Shown here: in pieces, positions 9,568 through 19,315 of the stretch
Position numbering within the stretch: position 1 is the first letter of the stretch
Layout: each line of letters starts with the position of its first letter
Origin: Nemertoderma westbladi
Taxonomy: Eukaryota > Xenacoelomorpha > Nemertodermatida > Nemertodermatidae
DNA length: 42,779 bases
Direction: 5' to 3'
Assembly: GCA_032718475.1 (NCBI GenBank)
Contig: JAUCBJ010000871.1
Location: forward strand, 1 to 42,779
Program-made: the position numbers and the translations under genes
The notes under the pieces: model-generated
Seen by the model: only the letters and a program-made list of their open reading frames with translations
What the model was told of the DNA's origin: nothing
The model's database searches: none

Positions 9568-11036
9568 ATTCCAATTTGAGTTATGATACAACCACATTTA
9601 ATAATTTGAGAGCTGTTCCCATTCGAATAATAGTGAATACTACCTTTCTAGAACACACCCATAGGGGATCGCAAACAATATTTATTTTGCATATTAAGGC
9701 ATGATCTGGTGTAAAATTTGGTAACTTTTAGTTAGGCATCAGCCAAATTATTGATGACAACAAAATTACCTTCCCAAATCAGTTAGAACATTTACTATAC
9801 TTTCATGATGGAAGTATAATGCAATTTCTACCGGACTATGTGCTTGCATGCTTGTCAAAACGCAGCTGTTTTCATTTCTCTTATTTTCACTCGTTGTATG
9901 TTTTAATTGTATCTTCGTCTGCATAATAAATACTCATTAAAGATAGGACCTGTACGGGGCATTTGTTAGCACAGTCATAATTTAAAATTTAAATTAGATA
10001 TATTATATCTACATTGCATGAAATCGTTCCATCTGGGAATATATTATCATTATAATAGTTACTGCTAGCATTCACTATAAACTTGATGAATCATTTGTGT
10101 GCGATTGTGTTTTAATGAACATCTCTCTATACTTTTAGTACCAATAAAAAATGTGATGAAAAAACCATGCATAGCGTAAAACGGTCAGGTTATAAATGGA
10201 GAAGTTCTGTAATACTGAACCATTCCACTCCATAGGAAGACAATCCCGGCTTCGGGAAATATTACCTAAGATTTCCAATTTAATTCTTTTACAGCTTGTC
10301 AAGTTGATAAGTATAGTTACCAGTATTATTAGTGATGCCCTTCAAACTCGAATCTAAAACAGCCCAAAGAAGGGTACTGCTATAGTGGTGCACCCTGGTT
10401 GTACTATAATTGTGAAACTGCTCGTTGAGTTCACTGAAACCCGCTATTGGAACTCAGGACAAAGTGGGTGGGAGAACCTGAGATACAAAATTAAGTTAAC
10501 TCCGAGGTTGGGTGAAGCAGAGAGGTGAGATTCGTGCGGGGTCACCCTCCGATGGAAGGATGGGACTCAACTTCTCGAGGAAGGGCTACCGAAATGGTTG
10601 AATGGCCGAGTCCTTGATACCCCATGTTGTTCCACACTCTATACATAACTTATCGAAGCAGCAGAGGTACCCTCCGCATTGGTGGGAGTTGAATTGTCAC
10701 TCTGTCAAGGGTTGTGACGAATTCATTGAAGGCAGTGGGATATACAACACCATAATGGACTCGAACAGTAGGACAACACTGTCATCCAATTCCACATGGG
10801 CAGGGCATGCAATGAATATAAACATAATAAATAGTTTTGTCTATAAATTTAATTTATTGGAATAAATGCAATTAATTCACCTTCTTTTTTCCATATCTAA
10901 TAGTCTTGATAGGATATTGGTGATTGGATAGGCCTACTGTAGTGCTTACTGATACCTAATTTCCTAAATTGGAATAACAAGGATTCGCACAAAATTGCAC
11001 AGATGTTGGCCTGGGCTCTGTGGGTACGGCCCTACT
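9568..11036. other. Long stretch without genes; one weak dispersed repeat
   Basis: No gene is recognised. About 9740-9815 resembles 34385-34460 (shared ATTATTGAT-ACAA-AAAATT and AACATTTACTATA), possibly a shared old repeat. 10380-10600 is more GC-balanced than its surroundings but matches nothing I recognise; an 87-codon plus frame from 10602 has no known content. Confidence 0.45.
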
Positions 11037-11160
11037 AAACTCCCAAAAGAACCTAAAAAACCCAAAGCAACAAAATAGAAACCAAAAGAATCAAATAGTA
11101 CCCAAAAAACCAACTAAATCTCAAAAGTGCCTAAAAACAAAATAACTAAGGAACTTCAAA
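11037..11160. repeat. A/C-rich low-complexity repeat (CCCAAAA-like)
   Basis: About a dozen degenerate units of the form CCNAAAA or CCTAAAAA follow one another on the plus strand, nearly devoid of G. It is a decayed simple repeat rather than a telomere tract, since the units vary in length and sequence. Confidence 0.65.
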
Positions 11161-11204
11161 GAACGAATTGGTGGTGTATATACACAGTAAATATGGTACA
11201 TATC

Positions 11205-11725
11205 TAGCTAGATATTAATCCTAATTTAGAGGTACATAAAAATTTACAGCATGTTTTCGAGAGTTTATATACCAGACTATCAGCGCATTGAGTTTTCACG
11301 ATTTCGGCTAAGCTCACACCGTTTAAGGATAGAGTTAGGGAGATGGTCTAGAACACCACGTGACAATCGAGTCTGTTCTTGCGACAAGAAGACAATACAA
11401 ACCGAGGAACATGTATTGTTCTACTGTCCCTTAACAAATCATGTACGCGCAAAATATCTATATATAAATGGTGCGAGTAGACTATGTAATTTTATGTTAA
11501 ATAATAACCCAAATGTAAAAGCTAAAAGGTTCTGAATGTTTTCGATTGAGAAGATTCTTATATTTTTGATTTATTTACAATTCTATTTTTTTTGGACTTG
11601 CGAAGTTTAATATTAGATAATGTTTCTTTCAATTATTGTGCAGTGCAATTTTGTAACTATACTGTTTCTTCACCACACCACCGCACCGTGTGTCAATAAA
11701 CCAATAAATATATATATATATATAA
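11205..11725 (+). mobile_element. 3' end of a non-LTR retrotransposon (C-terminal Zn-knuckle piece)
   Basis: An open frame (about 11236-11535) encodes FSRFRLSSHRLRIELGRW followed by C-x-C, then EEHVLFYCP. This is the same C-terminal module as FARFRTSSHSLMIEQGRW, C-x2-C and DEYHFLLKCP of the element at 30850-34370. The region after the stop is about 170 bp and ends in AATAAACCAATAAA and a (TA)n run at about 11703-11723, which I read as the 3' tail. The 5' part is missing, as expected for truncated reverse transcription. It is one of few retrotransposon pieces in the window whose coding strand is plus. Confidence 0.8.
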
Positions 11726-11895
11726 TGCAATTGTTTGGCTATAATTTTCAAATCTTCTTATTGAATATCTCAAATTATAGCACAAATTAAACAAGCAAAT
11801 TTAAACACAATAGTTACGTTTATAATGAAATTTCTAAATATATCGCAGTTTATATATCACATAGTACTATCTGGCAAAGTCCTGTTCGTGTAGAT
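11726..11895. other. Left flank of the Harbinger insertion
   Basis: AT-rich unique-looking sequence between the retrotransposon tail and the CAG target site at 11896-11898. After virtual removal of Harbinger it joins directly to the sequence at 18088. Confidence 0.5.
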
Positions 11896-12635
11896 CAGGG
11901 GCGGTATTCATAAATACGACTAACTAGGATATTAGGTATTTGTCCAGTTATGAGGCGAGCCACGCAGTTGACAGAACCTTAACGAACTGACACTGTTGGG
12001 AGTGTGGTGGGTCAATTTTTGCAAATAGTTATTGTTGTCGTTGCTGGCGTTACGATTTTGACAAGCTAATAACTTTGACGGTTTTAAAGTTGTCGCTAGT
12101 TGAAAATTTGTAGGCATCAAAAGGTGAAATTTTTAGAAATTTTCGGCTTGCCTCTAAGTTGTAAGACATCTGGAAGACATCTGTAGGACATCTGCTTCGA
12201 TTTTACATATAATTTTTACGAATTGAGACATAACATAAATCTATGTCACGTGCTGCGCGAGGGCCCCATTTCGTGTATGATTATTACAGTATGTTTTATA
12301 TTTGTAGTATAGGCGTACTAAATTTGTAAGATAAGTGTTCACGCTGTCACATGGCCGTCTTTATGAATATTAGAGCGGAACCAAAGGAGAAAATTTACAG
12401 GAATATTTTTCATCCTTTTGATTTATTTTCTGATTCTCAGTTGATTCAACGGTATCGGTTTGGTAAGGATAGCATATAATTAGGGATGACTTGATGCACG
12501 AGACAAATAAAGGACGACCAGTTCCCCCAGAAATTGCTGTAATGACAATGTTAAAGTACGTGACATCAAATGACTATCAAATTGGTGTTGCTGATGACTT
12601 CCATCTTTCACAACCAAGTATATCACGTTACATTT

Positions 12636-14663
12636 CTTTATATTATTTATTATTACGCCAAATACTGGCAAATAGGCGATATGGTCATTAATTAAAATTA
12701 GATCAAATTCAAATTTACAATAAAAACATAATTACTTTAATAAATAAATAAACGGTAAAATTATTTGAAGAGTTAGGACCTTGCCCAGGAACACAAAGGT
12801 CGGAGATTTGCAGGGCATTCGAGCAGATGGTATAATGTGGCCGCCCCCCCGCACAGTGAACATATACAGCTGTCTTGCGCCTCATGGTAACTCGAGTTAG
12901 TGCAAATCTTATAGTGGAAGCCATTAGTGCTGAAGCGGGTTATTATATGTCGGTTGGTGTAGTTTGGGTCCTGCCATCTGGGGTTTGTAAATGCCAGTGA
13001 GTTCCAAAATTGGGGATTAATCTCTTGTATTTTTCCGTTTATGAGAATCAGGTATTGCTTGTATACGGGTGTGTGAGGTAGATTTAGGAGCTGAACAAAT
13101 TCAGATATCAAGGTGTTTTCGTTGCAGATAGCTGTGACGAGACGATTTGAGGTAGATTTGTGTAGACAACATACTTTAATTTTATCGAGTGTGACCATGT
13201 TGGTGACAGATAGAAACGGCCAAATCTCACGGAAACCGTAAAGTACAATTGGGCTTATTTTGAGTTTGAACAGTTTTATTGCGGTCTGGAGTGATAAAAT
13301 GTTTGGTTTGTTGATTGAGTATATCGCTGATAGAGCTTTACACATAATTTTTGTTATATGTTTTGTAAAGGTTAATGAACTTTGAAAGGTCACGCCAAGA
13401 TATTGGTAGGAATTAACAATAGACACCGGGGAACTGTTGAAATAGAATTTATCTGCGGTACATAAACGTCCACCACGGCGAAATTTCATAATCTTGGTTT
13501 TCGTAAGGTTTACTTGTAAACCGTTTTCTGCTGCCCACCGAGCTACAGCATCTAGACCCGCTTGAATACCTTCTCTTGTGTCCCCATAAAATAAGAGATC
13601 GTCGGCAAAAAGTAGGATGATTAATTCCCCAATATTCATCACAGCGGTTTTCAGACAACTGACGATATCAAAAATAAACATTATGAAGAATAAAGGGCTG
13701 ATACTGTCTCCCTGCAAGACACCACGGGTTTGCTCTACAATGTTCGATTTTCGGAGGCCGTCAAATATCTGAAGGTAATTTACTTTCAATATTGATTTTA
13801 TTATCTGGTACATGTTTCCTTTAATTCCAAAATAAACCCGCAGTTTGAATAGGAGCCTTGAGCGCAGAACCGAGTCGAAAGCTTTTTGGAAATCGACATA
13901 TACGGCGTACAGAGGTTTCCTTGGCATCGAGAGGTTAGAGTGGATACGGTTGATAAATTGTCGAATTGGTGCTGATGTACTTTTACCTGGCATAAAACCG
14001 AACTGTTCCGGTGGGATTAGGTGCGAAGCGATGTTCCGAAGGCGTTTTGCTATCAGACCAGTAAATATTTTGAACATATTGCATAATAACGCGATGCCTC
14101 GATATGAGTCCGGCTCAACTCGTGAACCTTTCCCTTTAAATAGTACCATCAACAAACTTGATTTCCATGAAGATACTAGTGAGCTGGTTGCAAGACAAAC
14201 GTAAAATAGCATGGTTAGTAGCATTAGAGTTGCTGGAAGAGATGATTTTAAAAGTTCGTAAGGTAGATTATCGGGGCCACCTGATTTGCCTGCCGGTTTT
14301 CCGGTAATGATTTCTTCAACTTCTTCATGTGTAAATGGAAGGATGTCGTCAGCAGGATCATCGATAGGATCGTCTTCTAACCGGATTTCGGAACTAGGGT
14401 TGCTTCTGAGGATTTCTGAGAAGTGGTCCTCCCATATCTCCAATGGGACTGGACAGCTAGCTGCAGACTTCCTTTTCTTAGTCCATTTGTATGGATTTTG
14501 TTCTGCCTCAGCGATAAGTTTTGACTCTCTTCTGGTGGTGTACTCGAGAAGTTTCAGTTTAAGTAGTTGCTTATATTCGCGCTTTGCTTTACATAGCTCT
14601 TCTCTCACAGATTGGTTTAGTTTAGCGGCCGAGTTTAAGCTTATGACTTCTTTGCGTTTAGAA
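12636..14663 (-). mobile_element. 5'-truncated non-LTR retrotransposon inserted in the Harbinger transposase
   Basis: Perfect 14-bp target duplications ATCACGTTACATTT flank it at 12622-12635 and 14664-14677. The 3' end is at the low-coordinate side: on the minus strand the tail reads GCGTAATAATAAATAATATA, i.e. TAA-rich rather than poly-A. The 5' side starts in mid-frame, so the endonuclease region is absent by truncation. Removing the insert and one duplicate restores the transposase reading frame, which independently confirms the boundaries. Its intact 630-codon frame and exact duplication make it one of the youngest insertions here. Confidence 0.94.
12773..14662 (-). CDS. Reverse transcriptase of non-LTR retrotransposon (partial, open frame intact)
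   Basis: About 630 codons run without a stop from the truncated 5' end to TAG/TAA-type termination at 12773. RT blocks in order: KPAGKSGGPDNLPYELLK near residue 128, SYRGIALLCNMFKI (~192), EQFGFMPGKST (~222), YAVYVDFQKAFDSV (~255), QTRGVLQGDSISPLFF (~315), and the catalytic FADD (~352). A thumb/connection region follows, then a C-terminal zinc-knuckle motif C-x-C-x2-C with H-x4-C (CSLCGGAATLYHLLECP). The endonuclease is missing because of 5' truncation and no native start codon remains. The C-terminal knuckle and general spacing fit I/R1-group or related clades, but clade is uncertain. With no promoter it is probably silent. Confidence 0.9.
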   Translation of the reverse strand, partial: SKRKEVISLNSAAKLNQSVREELCKAKREYKQLLKLKLLEYTTRRESKLIAEAEQNPYKWTKKRKSAASCPVPLEIWEDHFSEILRSNPSSEIRLEDDPIDDPADDILPFTHEEVEEIITGKPAGKSGGPDNLPYELLKSSLPATLMLLTMLFYVCLATSSLVSSWKSSLLMVLFKGKGSRVEPDSYRGIALLCNMFKIFTGLIAKRLRNIASHLIPPEQFGFMPGKSTSAPIRQFINRIHSNLSMPRKPLYAVYVDFQKAFDSVLRSRLLFKLRVYFGIKGNMYQIIKSILKVNYLQIFDGLRKSNIVEQTRGVLQGDSISPLFFIMFIFDIVSCLKTAVMNIGELIILLFADDLLFYGDTREGIQAGLDAVARWAAENGLQVNLTKTKIMKFRRGGRLCTADKFYFNSSPVSIVNSYQYLGVTFQSSLTFTKHITKIMCKALSAIYSINKPNILSLQTAIKLFKLKISPIVLYGFREIWPFLSVTNMVTLDKIKVCCLHKSTSNRLVTAICNENTLISEFVQLLNLPHTPVYKQYLILINGKIQEINPQFWNSLAFTNPRWQDPNYTNRHIITRFSTNGFHYKICTNSSYHEAQDSCICSLCGGAATLYHLLECPANLRPLCSWARS

Positions 14664-15367
14664 ATCACGTTACATTTGGAAAATGGGTGACAGTTTGGTC
14701 TCCAAAGTGGATGATTTCATTAAATTTCCAGTGTCAGTAGAGGATGTTCGTAAGAATCAACATAAATTGTACGATATAGCAAGGTTTCCACAAGTTGTTG
14801 GTTGCATTGACGGTACGCACATGAACGACAGCGGGACTACGTAAATCGCAGCAACTACCACAGTCTCAACATACAAGGAGTATGTGATGCTCAGGGGCGA
14901 TTCATAAACATAGTAGCTAAGTGGCCTGGAGCAACACACGACAGCTTCATTTGTTGACATAGTGATCTATGGGACGCCTATGAGGATCATCAGCTAAGCG
15001 GGATAATTCTTGGAGATTCAGGGTATCCAAACCGCCCATGGCTATTAACCCCCTTTGCCGGACCTTACACAAATCCGCAAACAGCCTTTAATAAATCCCA
15101 TAAAAAACTAGAGTTCTAATAGAACAGGTGTTCGGTCGATGGAAGAGACGATTTGGAATTTTGCAACAAAAAGTTCGATTGCACCCAGATAAGGTGACTA
15201 AGATAGTCGCTGTAAGTGCAATTCTCCACAACATTGCGATTGACCGCAACGAGGTTCAAGCGGAAGACTTGGAACTACCAGTAAACCAACCAGCAGTGGA
15301 ACCTTACCAGGGGAACCTCAACGCAGGAATACTGTTTAGACACAATTTTGCGAACACCCACTTTTAA

Positions 15368-16393
15368 TTAATTTATATCGGTTATCTCTGTACAGTACAG
15401 AGGCTATAGGCCTACAGTACATTATAACTGTAATTTGAATAAAAATGTGTGACATGTAATGTTTTTAATACTATATTTTGTAACACGATGTTGGACTGTC
15501 TTGCTGCAATGAGTTAAGTGCATGATACACATAAGCATGGTTACACTGTAGTTTAGACAATAGTTTAGTTTAGACAATACTGAAAACCACAACATAACCG
15601 TACAGTATGCGATAGAAGACAACCGATAAATAGGGAACTAGCCTACATCACATCTCTAAATGCGGCTCGCAACCCACAAATTGTAGGGAAGGCATTATTA
15701 TGCTTATTATTAAGATATGGCCTTATACACTAGGTTGGGGGTGGGGGTAGGGGGGAGAGAAAATGTTATATCCCTGTTATCACTGTTATATCAGTATACA
15801 GTAGGTACAGTACAGTACAGTACAGTACAGGTACAGTGTAGTACCTACGGCTACCGGTGGTATACTCGGTACACTGATTTGTTTTCTTTCACTTTCAACT
15901 CTCAATTATTATGAGAACAAACGTTTATTTACTCAATAAAAAATGTACTAAATTTTTTAGAAAAAAATAATAATCGGGATGTCTGGAATAAGAGAATCGT
16001 GGGTGGAATTTTTTTCAATAATTTACAGCCGTGTCGCCCCGTCTATTCGGGACTCCAGAGTACATTAGACTCTTCTATTAGTAATGGCTATCGGCGGTGT
16101 ATTCGACAAAAAAATAGTTTAACTTCTACATACTATCAAGAAAAGTGATATATAATTATTTTGGATTACTGAAATCAAAAATACAGTATTGAAACATTCC
16201 ATCAAGACATTTCAGTGTCAGTAGCGTCGACATTGGCGTCCGTGTCTATGACAATTATTGGATTTACAGGTCCCCTATTTAGCTTTTCAAGCAACATCAG
16301 CGCCTGAGAACAACCGCTCGAACATTCTCATTCTGGAGCTGTTTCTCCAACACCTCTCGTTGCAGCTCTATAACCATTCGTTGTTTAACCAAC
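15368..16393. other. Harbinger interior between the two genes; (TACAG)n microsatellite
   Basis: Non-coding AT-rich DNA between the convergent transposase and Myb-like genes. A short (GTACA/TACAG)n run lies at about 15796-15848. No further gene recognised. Confidence 0.6.
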
Positions 16394-17036
16394 CTATAAC
16401 CATCCGGTTTTTTTACTTGGCTTGGTTGGTGGTGAAACATTGACGTTCTCCTTATTGGCATCTGACGATAACGACCCTCCTCCTACCAATTGTCCATCAA
16501 TAACTTCGTCTTCGTCGTTGAAATTTATCGCTGCTTCTACTGGTGGAGCTGGCAACTCGTACAAAGCCGGATTGGAATTCCTGTTGCCATACACAGATGA
16601 CTCGATTGCCCCGGGTTGTCCATTAAATAGGGCGCTATCTTTGAACATGTCCACAATCGCGACATCTATAGACTGGGGCAATGGTAGTGGAGGTCCACCC
16701 CCTGTTTTTTTTTTCACATGTTTAATGCTGGTGGCAACTGCGTCTTTGGCAGCCGACTTCATGTTACCAAATTTCCGCTTACATTGTTGAATAGTGCGAT
16801 TGCACCCGAACTCGGCGTTTAAATGATGTGCCACAGCCTTCCATGCATCACTACATACGCATACGATCAGCGTCCGCATCGCGAGACTTCGGAAAAATAC
16901 GTTTTTCACTTTCGTGGACTAGTTCGACCATTCGAGAACTTTCTCGCTTTGAAAAAGCGGTAGCGTGCTTATTTTCCATTTTCTCTATATTACCGAATGT
17001 ACTGGGCATTACTTCACCTTGGGTCACCATTTTCAA
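16394..17036 (-). pseudogene. Harbinger Myb/SANT-like DNA-binding protein, one frameshift
   Basis: The start is taken at 17034-17036 (MKMVTQGEVMPSTFGN or the inner Met-Val). The N-terminal part has FSKRESSRMVELVHESEKR, then a frameshift around 16855-16880 in a tract reading Asp-Ala-Asp-Ala-Asp-Arg; the second frame gives DAWKAVAHHLNAEFGCNRT, QCKRKFGNMKS and KKTGGGPP. This is the helical Myb/SANT (NAIF1-like) domain used by Harbinger elements to bring transposase to DNA and the nucleus. The C-terminal part is acidic and low-complexity (NFNDEDEVIDGQL) and ends at 16394. It lies in the right half of the element, convergent with the transposase. The single frameshift makes it non-functional as it stands. 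Confidence 0.82.
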
Positions 17037-17740
17037 CGATCTTTTTATAGTGTTGAAAATAGTTTTTCACTACTGTATAATCTTATTATATTTACAACAC
17101 ATGGAAGACAAACTTTTCGTTTTCTCGTTGTTTTTTTAAATAGTTATGATTTTTATGTTCTAGAACATTGAGACAATTAGCTAAAAATTTACTATTTTTC
17201 AGTGTTTCTAATGTTGGTTTTAAAATAATTATTTACAACATTTTGATTATAAATACGGTAGGTTTTATTTTTTAATATCTTATATAAAAAGTACTAGCTA
17301 ACACAAAATCAAAATTACTAGCTACCATCTTAACTGACAGAACCTGACATCTGACTGACATCTGAACCTGACTGACATCTTAACTTAACTAATAGTTGTT
17401 CTATAACAAAACCTCATGATAATAGCCATTTACACAAGAAAAAAAAATACAAAGAATTTTCATATTATATATTTTTATTAGCTAAAAAAAGTACTAGCTA
17501 ACACAAAATCAAAATTACTATCTACTATCATACTGTCAATGCCAAATATTTGTTCTAAAATGCCAAATATTTGTTCTAAAAAACCTAAGGATAAAGCCTC
17601 TTTCATATGAAAAATTGGTCAAACTACAGTACGGTACTTTGATATTTTCTTATAATTTCCTAAAAACACATTTAATACTAGAAAAAAGTTCATTGAAAAG
17701 GGTGACCCAAGGTGAAGTAATGCCATGTACTGTACCGATA
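16996..17740. repeat. Inverted duplication of the Myb gene start, with an internal direct repeat
   Basis: GCATTACTTCACCTTGGGTC with flanking CAACGATCTTTTT (16996-17050, covering the Myb-like start) recurs inverted at about 17685-17735 as GTTCATTGAAAAGGGTGACC and CCAAGGTGAAGTAATGCC. Between them are two tandem copies of a ~195-bp segment (AAAAGTACTAGCTAACACAA near 17288 and 17486) and a small doublet GCCAAATATTTGTTCTAAAA at 17540-17580. The region is non-coding and represents rearrangement inside the Harbinger right half. Confidence 0.7.
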
Positions 17741-18084
17741 AATGATATCTAATAATGTAGGCAACCAATACCAGTCAGCCAGTATAACATTAAACATACA
17801 GATAGGGAGGCCTACCGGACCGTCCTTTAATTGAAACTGAAAGCATTAGCGTTGAAGTACCGGTTCTATTACTAAGAGGCTCGAACTAAGTTTAGTAACA
17901 GTTTTTGAATACCGATATTTTTTAAGAGCTAGTTGAAACTAAGTTAAGGCAATGCTCTTACTAAAATCAGTTATTTTTAGTTTTATTTTTAGTAACAGAT
18001 AGCTCTTACTAAACATAGTGGCAGCTCTTACTAAAAGCTGTCACTAAGTAGCTGTAACTAATACTAACTCTATGAATACCGCCC
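17741..18084. repeat. Right terminal region of Harbinger shared with MITEs
   Basis: About 340 bp closely match the reverse complement of 18263-18590 and also 20250-20533, including TGCTCTTACTAAAATCAGTT and AGCTGTCACTAAGTAGCTGT. This identifies the right end of the autonomous element as the source of one end of the neighbouring MITEs. Confidence 0.88.
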
Positions 18085-18087
18085 CAG

Positions 18088-18259
18088 ATCCTTCGACGAA
18101 TTCCAGGATGAGCCTTCAACTGCGGAGACAAATTCAACTCAAATGGAGGGGGGCGAACTACAGAAGTTCCTCACTTATCCAAAAACAAATCCGAGGCCCA
18201 TATCCTACATTGCTTGTTGTTTGGTGATGGGCCTCGTCAACAAAGTGCTTTATTAGGAT
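18088..18259 (+). other. Coding-like remnant, possible hAT or other transposase piece
   Basis: Between the two Harbinger-type insertions the plus strand is open for about 55 codons (18090-18256, peptide includes GGELQKFLTYPKTNPRP and ISYIACC). After the MITE complex, at about 20863-20880, another frame gives KRLFGEVG, which resembles the hAT C-terminal SERLFSxAG box. If so, both insertions landed in an old hAT-like gene. The match is short and the frames are not continuous, so the identity is tentative. Confidence 0.3.
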
Positions 18260-18914
18260 CTGGGGCGGTATTCATAGAGTTAGTATTAGTTACAGCTACT
18301 TAGTGACAGCTTTTAGTAAGAGCTGCAACTAAGTTTAGTAAGAGCTATCTGTTACTAAAAACAACTGATTTTAGTAAGAGCATTGACTTAACTTAGTTTC
18401 AACTAGCCCTTAAAAAATATCAGTATTCACAAACTGTTACTTAACTTAGTTCTAGCCTATTAGTACCAGTGCCGGTACTTTAACTTATATTTATCAAAAA
18501 GCTTTCAGTTTCAACTTAAGGACGGTAGCTATGCCCTGCATGTCTCTATGTTTACTGTTTTACTAGTATTGGTAGCCTACATTAAACCCATTAATTTTAT
18601 TGGTCACTAAAACAATTCCTGTTTTCCAGTAAATTTTTTTCGTTATCAAATATATATTTCCACATATACATTCCCATATATATATATATATATTATCACT
18701 AAAATATATTTTTGAATCATCAAAAAGAAATCTGTTACGGCCTGTTGTAATAAAATCCCTTCATTATTAGTGGCACTGTAACCTGCTCGTTCCCACATTT
18801 TAGCAATAATTTATAATTAATAGATTTAATGTTAATTATTCGATTTTAGTGGAAACTGACTATTTTAGCTATTTCCTGTAAAAATTTTAGTGAAAAATTA
18901 TTATTTTTAGTAAG

Positions 18915-19184
18915 GTGATAAATCAATTAGCTACCATTATCGAATACCATTATTTACATTCGGTAATAGAGAGGAAAATAATGAAGTGGGAACGCTACCG
19001 CTTTTTCATGTTGCGAAAGTTTGCGAATGGTAGAATTATTAGCGAAACACATTTTTCAACGGACGCGGACCGTTCAAGAATGTACGCTGATATTTGGACA
19101 TTTAAGTCGGATATATGTTTAAAAAACAAAAAGCTTTATGTCGATACATTTGACAGTTTCTCTGCAACAACACATTTGCAATGA
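18915..19184 (+). pseudogene. Truncated Myb-like gene start retained in the outer MITE
   Basis: The nucleotide sequence around 18964-19110 (AATAGAGAGGAAAATAATGA, CGCTACCGCTTTTTCATG, ACGGACGCGGACCGTTC) aligns with the minus strand of 16860-17000, the N-terminal part of the Harbinger Myb-like gene. The 89-codon open frame present here is not the same frame throughout, and the DNA-binding helices after the DAW motif are lost. It is a by-product of internal deletion of the parent element rather than a gene. The nested copy has the same relic in reverse near 19740-19920. Confidence 0.65.
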
Positions 19185-19315
19185 ACACAGAATGCTAGAA
19201 AAACAAGATAGAGTATAATGTGGCCGGAGTCGTCAGTAACATAATAACCATACTGTATGTATGAAGGCCAATATGCAATAAGTAAGCGGTCTTACCAACT
19301 TAGTCACATCTTCAT

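Larger units (their letters stand above)
12351..15367 (+). pseudogene. PIF/Harbinger DDE transposase (HARBI1-like), decayed, split by retrotransposon
   Basis: ATG at 12351 opens a frame with PFDLFSDSQLIQRYRF, then a frameshift near 12470 leads to GRPVPPEIAVMTMLKY and FHLSQPSISRY (helix-turn-helix region). The coding sequence is cut at 12635 by a retrotransposon and resumes in the same frame at 14678 with DSLVSKVDDFIKFP and [15 protein letters not shown]. Catalytic residues: first Asp in GCIDGTH (14809-14811), second Asp in LGDSGYP (15015-15017), Glu in IEQVFG (15122-15124). Between them [15 protein letters not shown] and WPGATHDS are the usual family blocks. Frameshifts near 14822 and 15110 and a TGA at 14955-14957 make it inactive. 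LHNIAIDRNE near the end is also characteristic. Total coding without the insert is about 325 codons, near family length. Confidence 0.9.
11899..18084. mobile_element. PIF/Harbinger DNA transposon, 6.2 kb including a 2-kb nested retrotransposon
   Basis: The left end begins GGGCGGTATTCATA at 11899 and the right end finishes TATGAATACCGCCC at 18084. Both are flanked by CAG (11896-11898 and 18085-18087), a 3-bp duplication of the CWG type seen in this superfamily. Inside are a plus-strand DDE transposase remnant (12351-15367) and a minus-strand Myb/SANT-like gene (16394-17036), the two-gene content typical of Harbinger; here they point toward each other. Without the nested retrotransposon (12636-14663 plus one 14-bp duplicate) the element would be about 4.14 kb. 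The left and right ends match the ends of the MITEs at 18263-20728, making this element or a close relative the probable source of their transposase. Confidence 0.88.

Noticed and set aside
10380-10600. Possible tRNA-derived SINE or structured RNA because of balanced GC content
   Set aside because: I could not place A and B boxes or a tail, so there is no basis for the call.
11037-11160. Interstitial telomere-like CCCAAAA repeat
   Set aside because: Units vary in length and sequence and are better explained as decayed low-complexity DNA.
12773-14662. Intact host gene on the basis of a 630-codon frame
   Set aside because: RT motifs, the exact 14-bp target duplication and interruption of the transposase show that it is a retrotransposon.
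13845-14690. Plus-strand frames of 119 and 134 codons
   Set aside because: They are antisense shadows of the reverse-transcriptase frame with no recognisable content.
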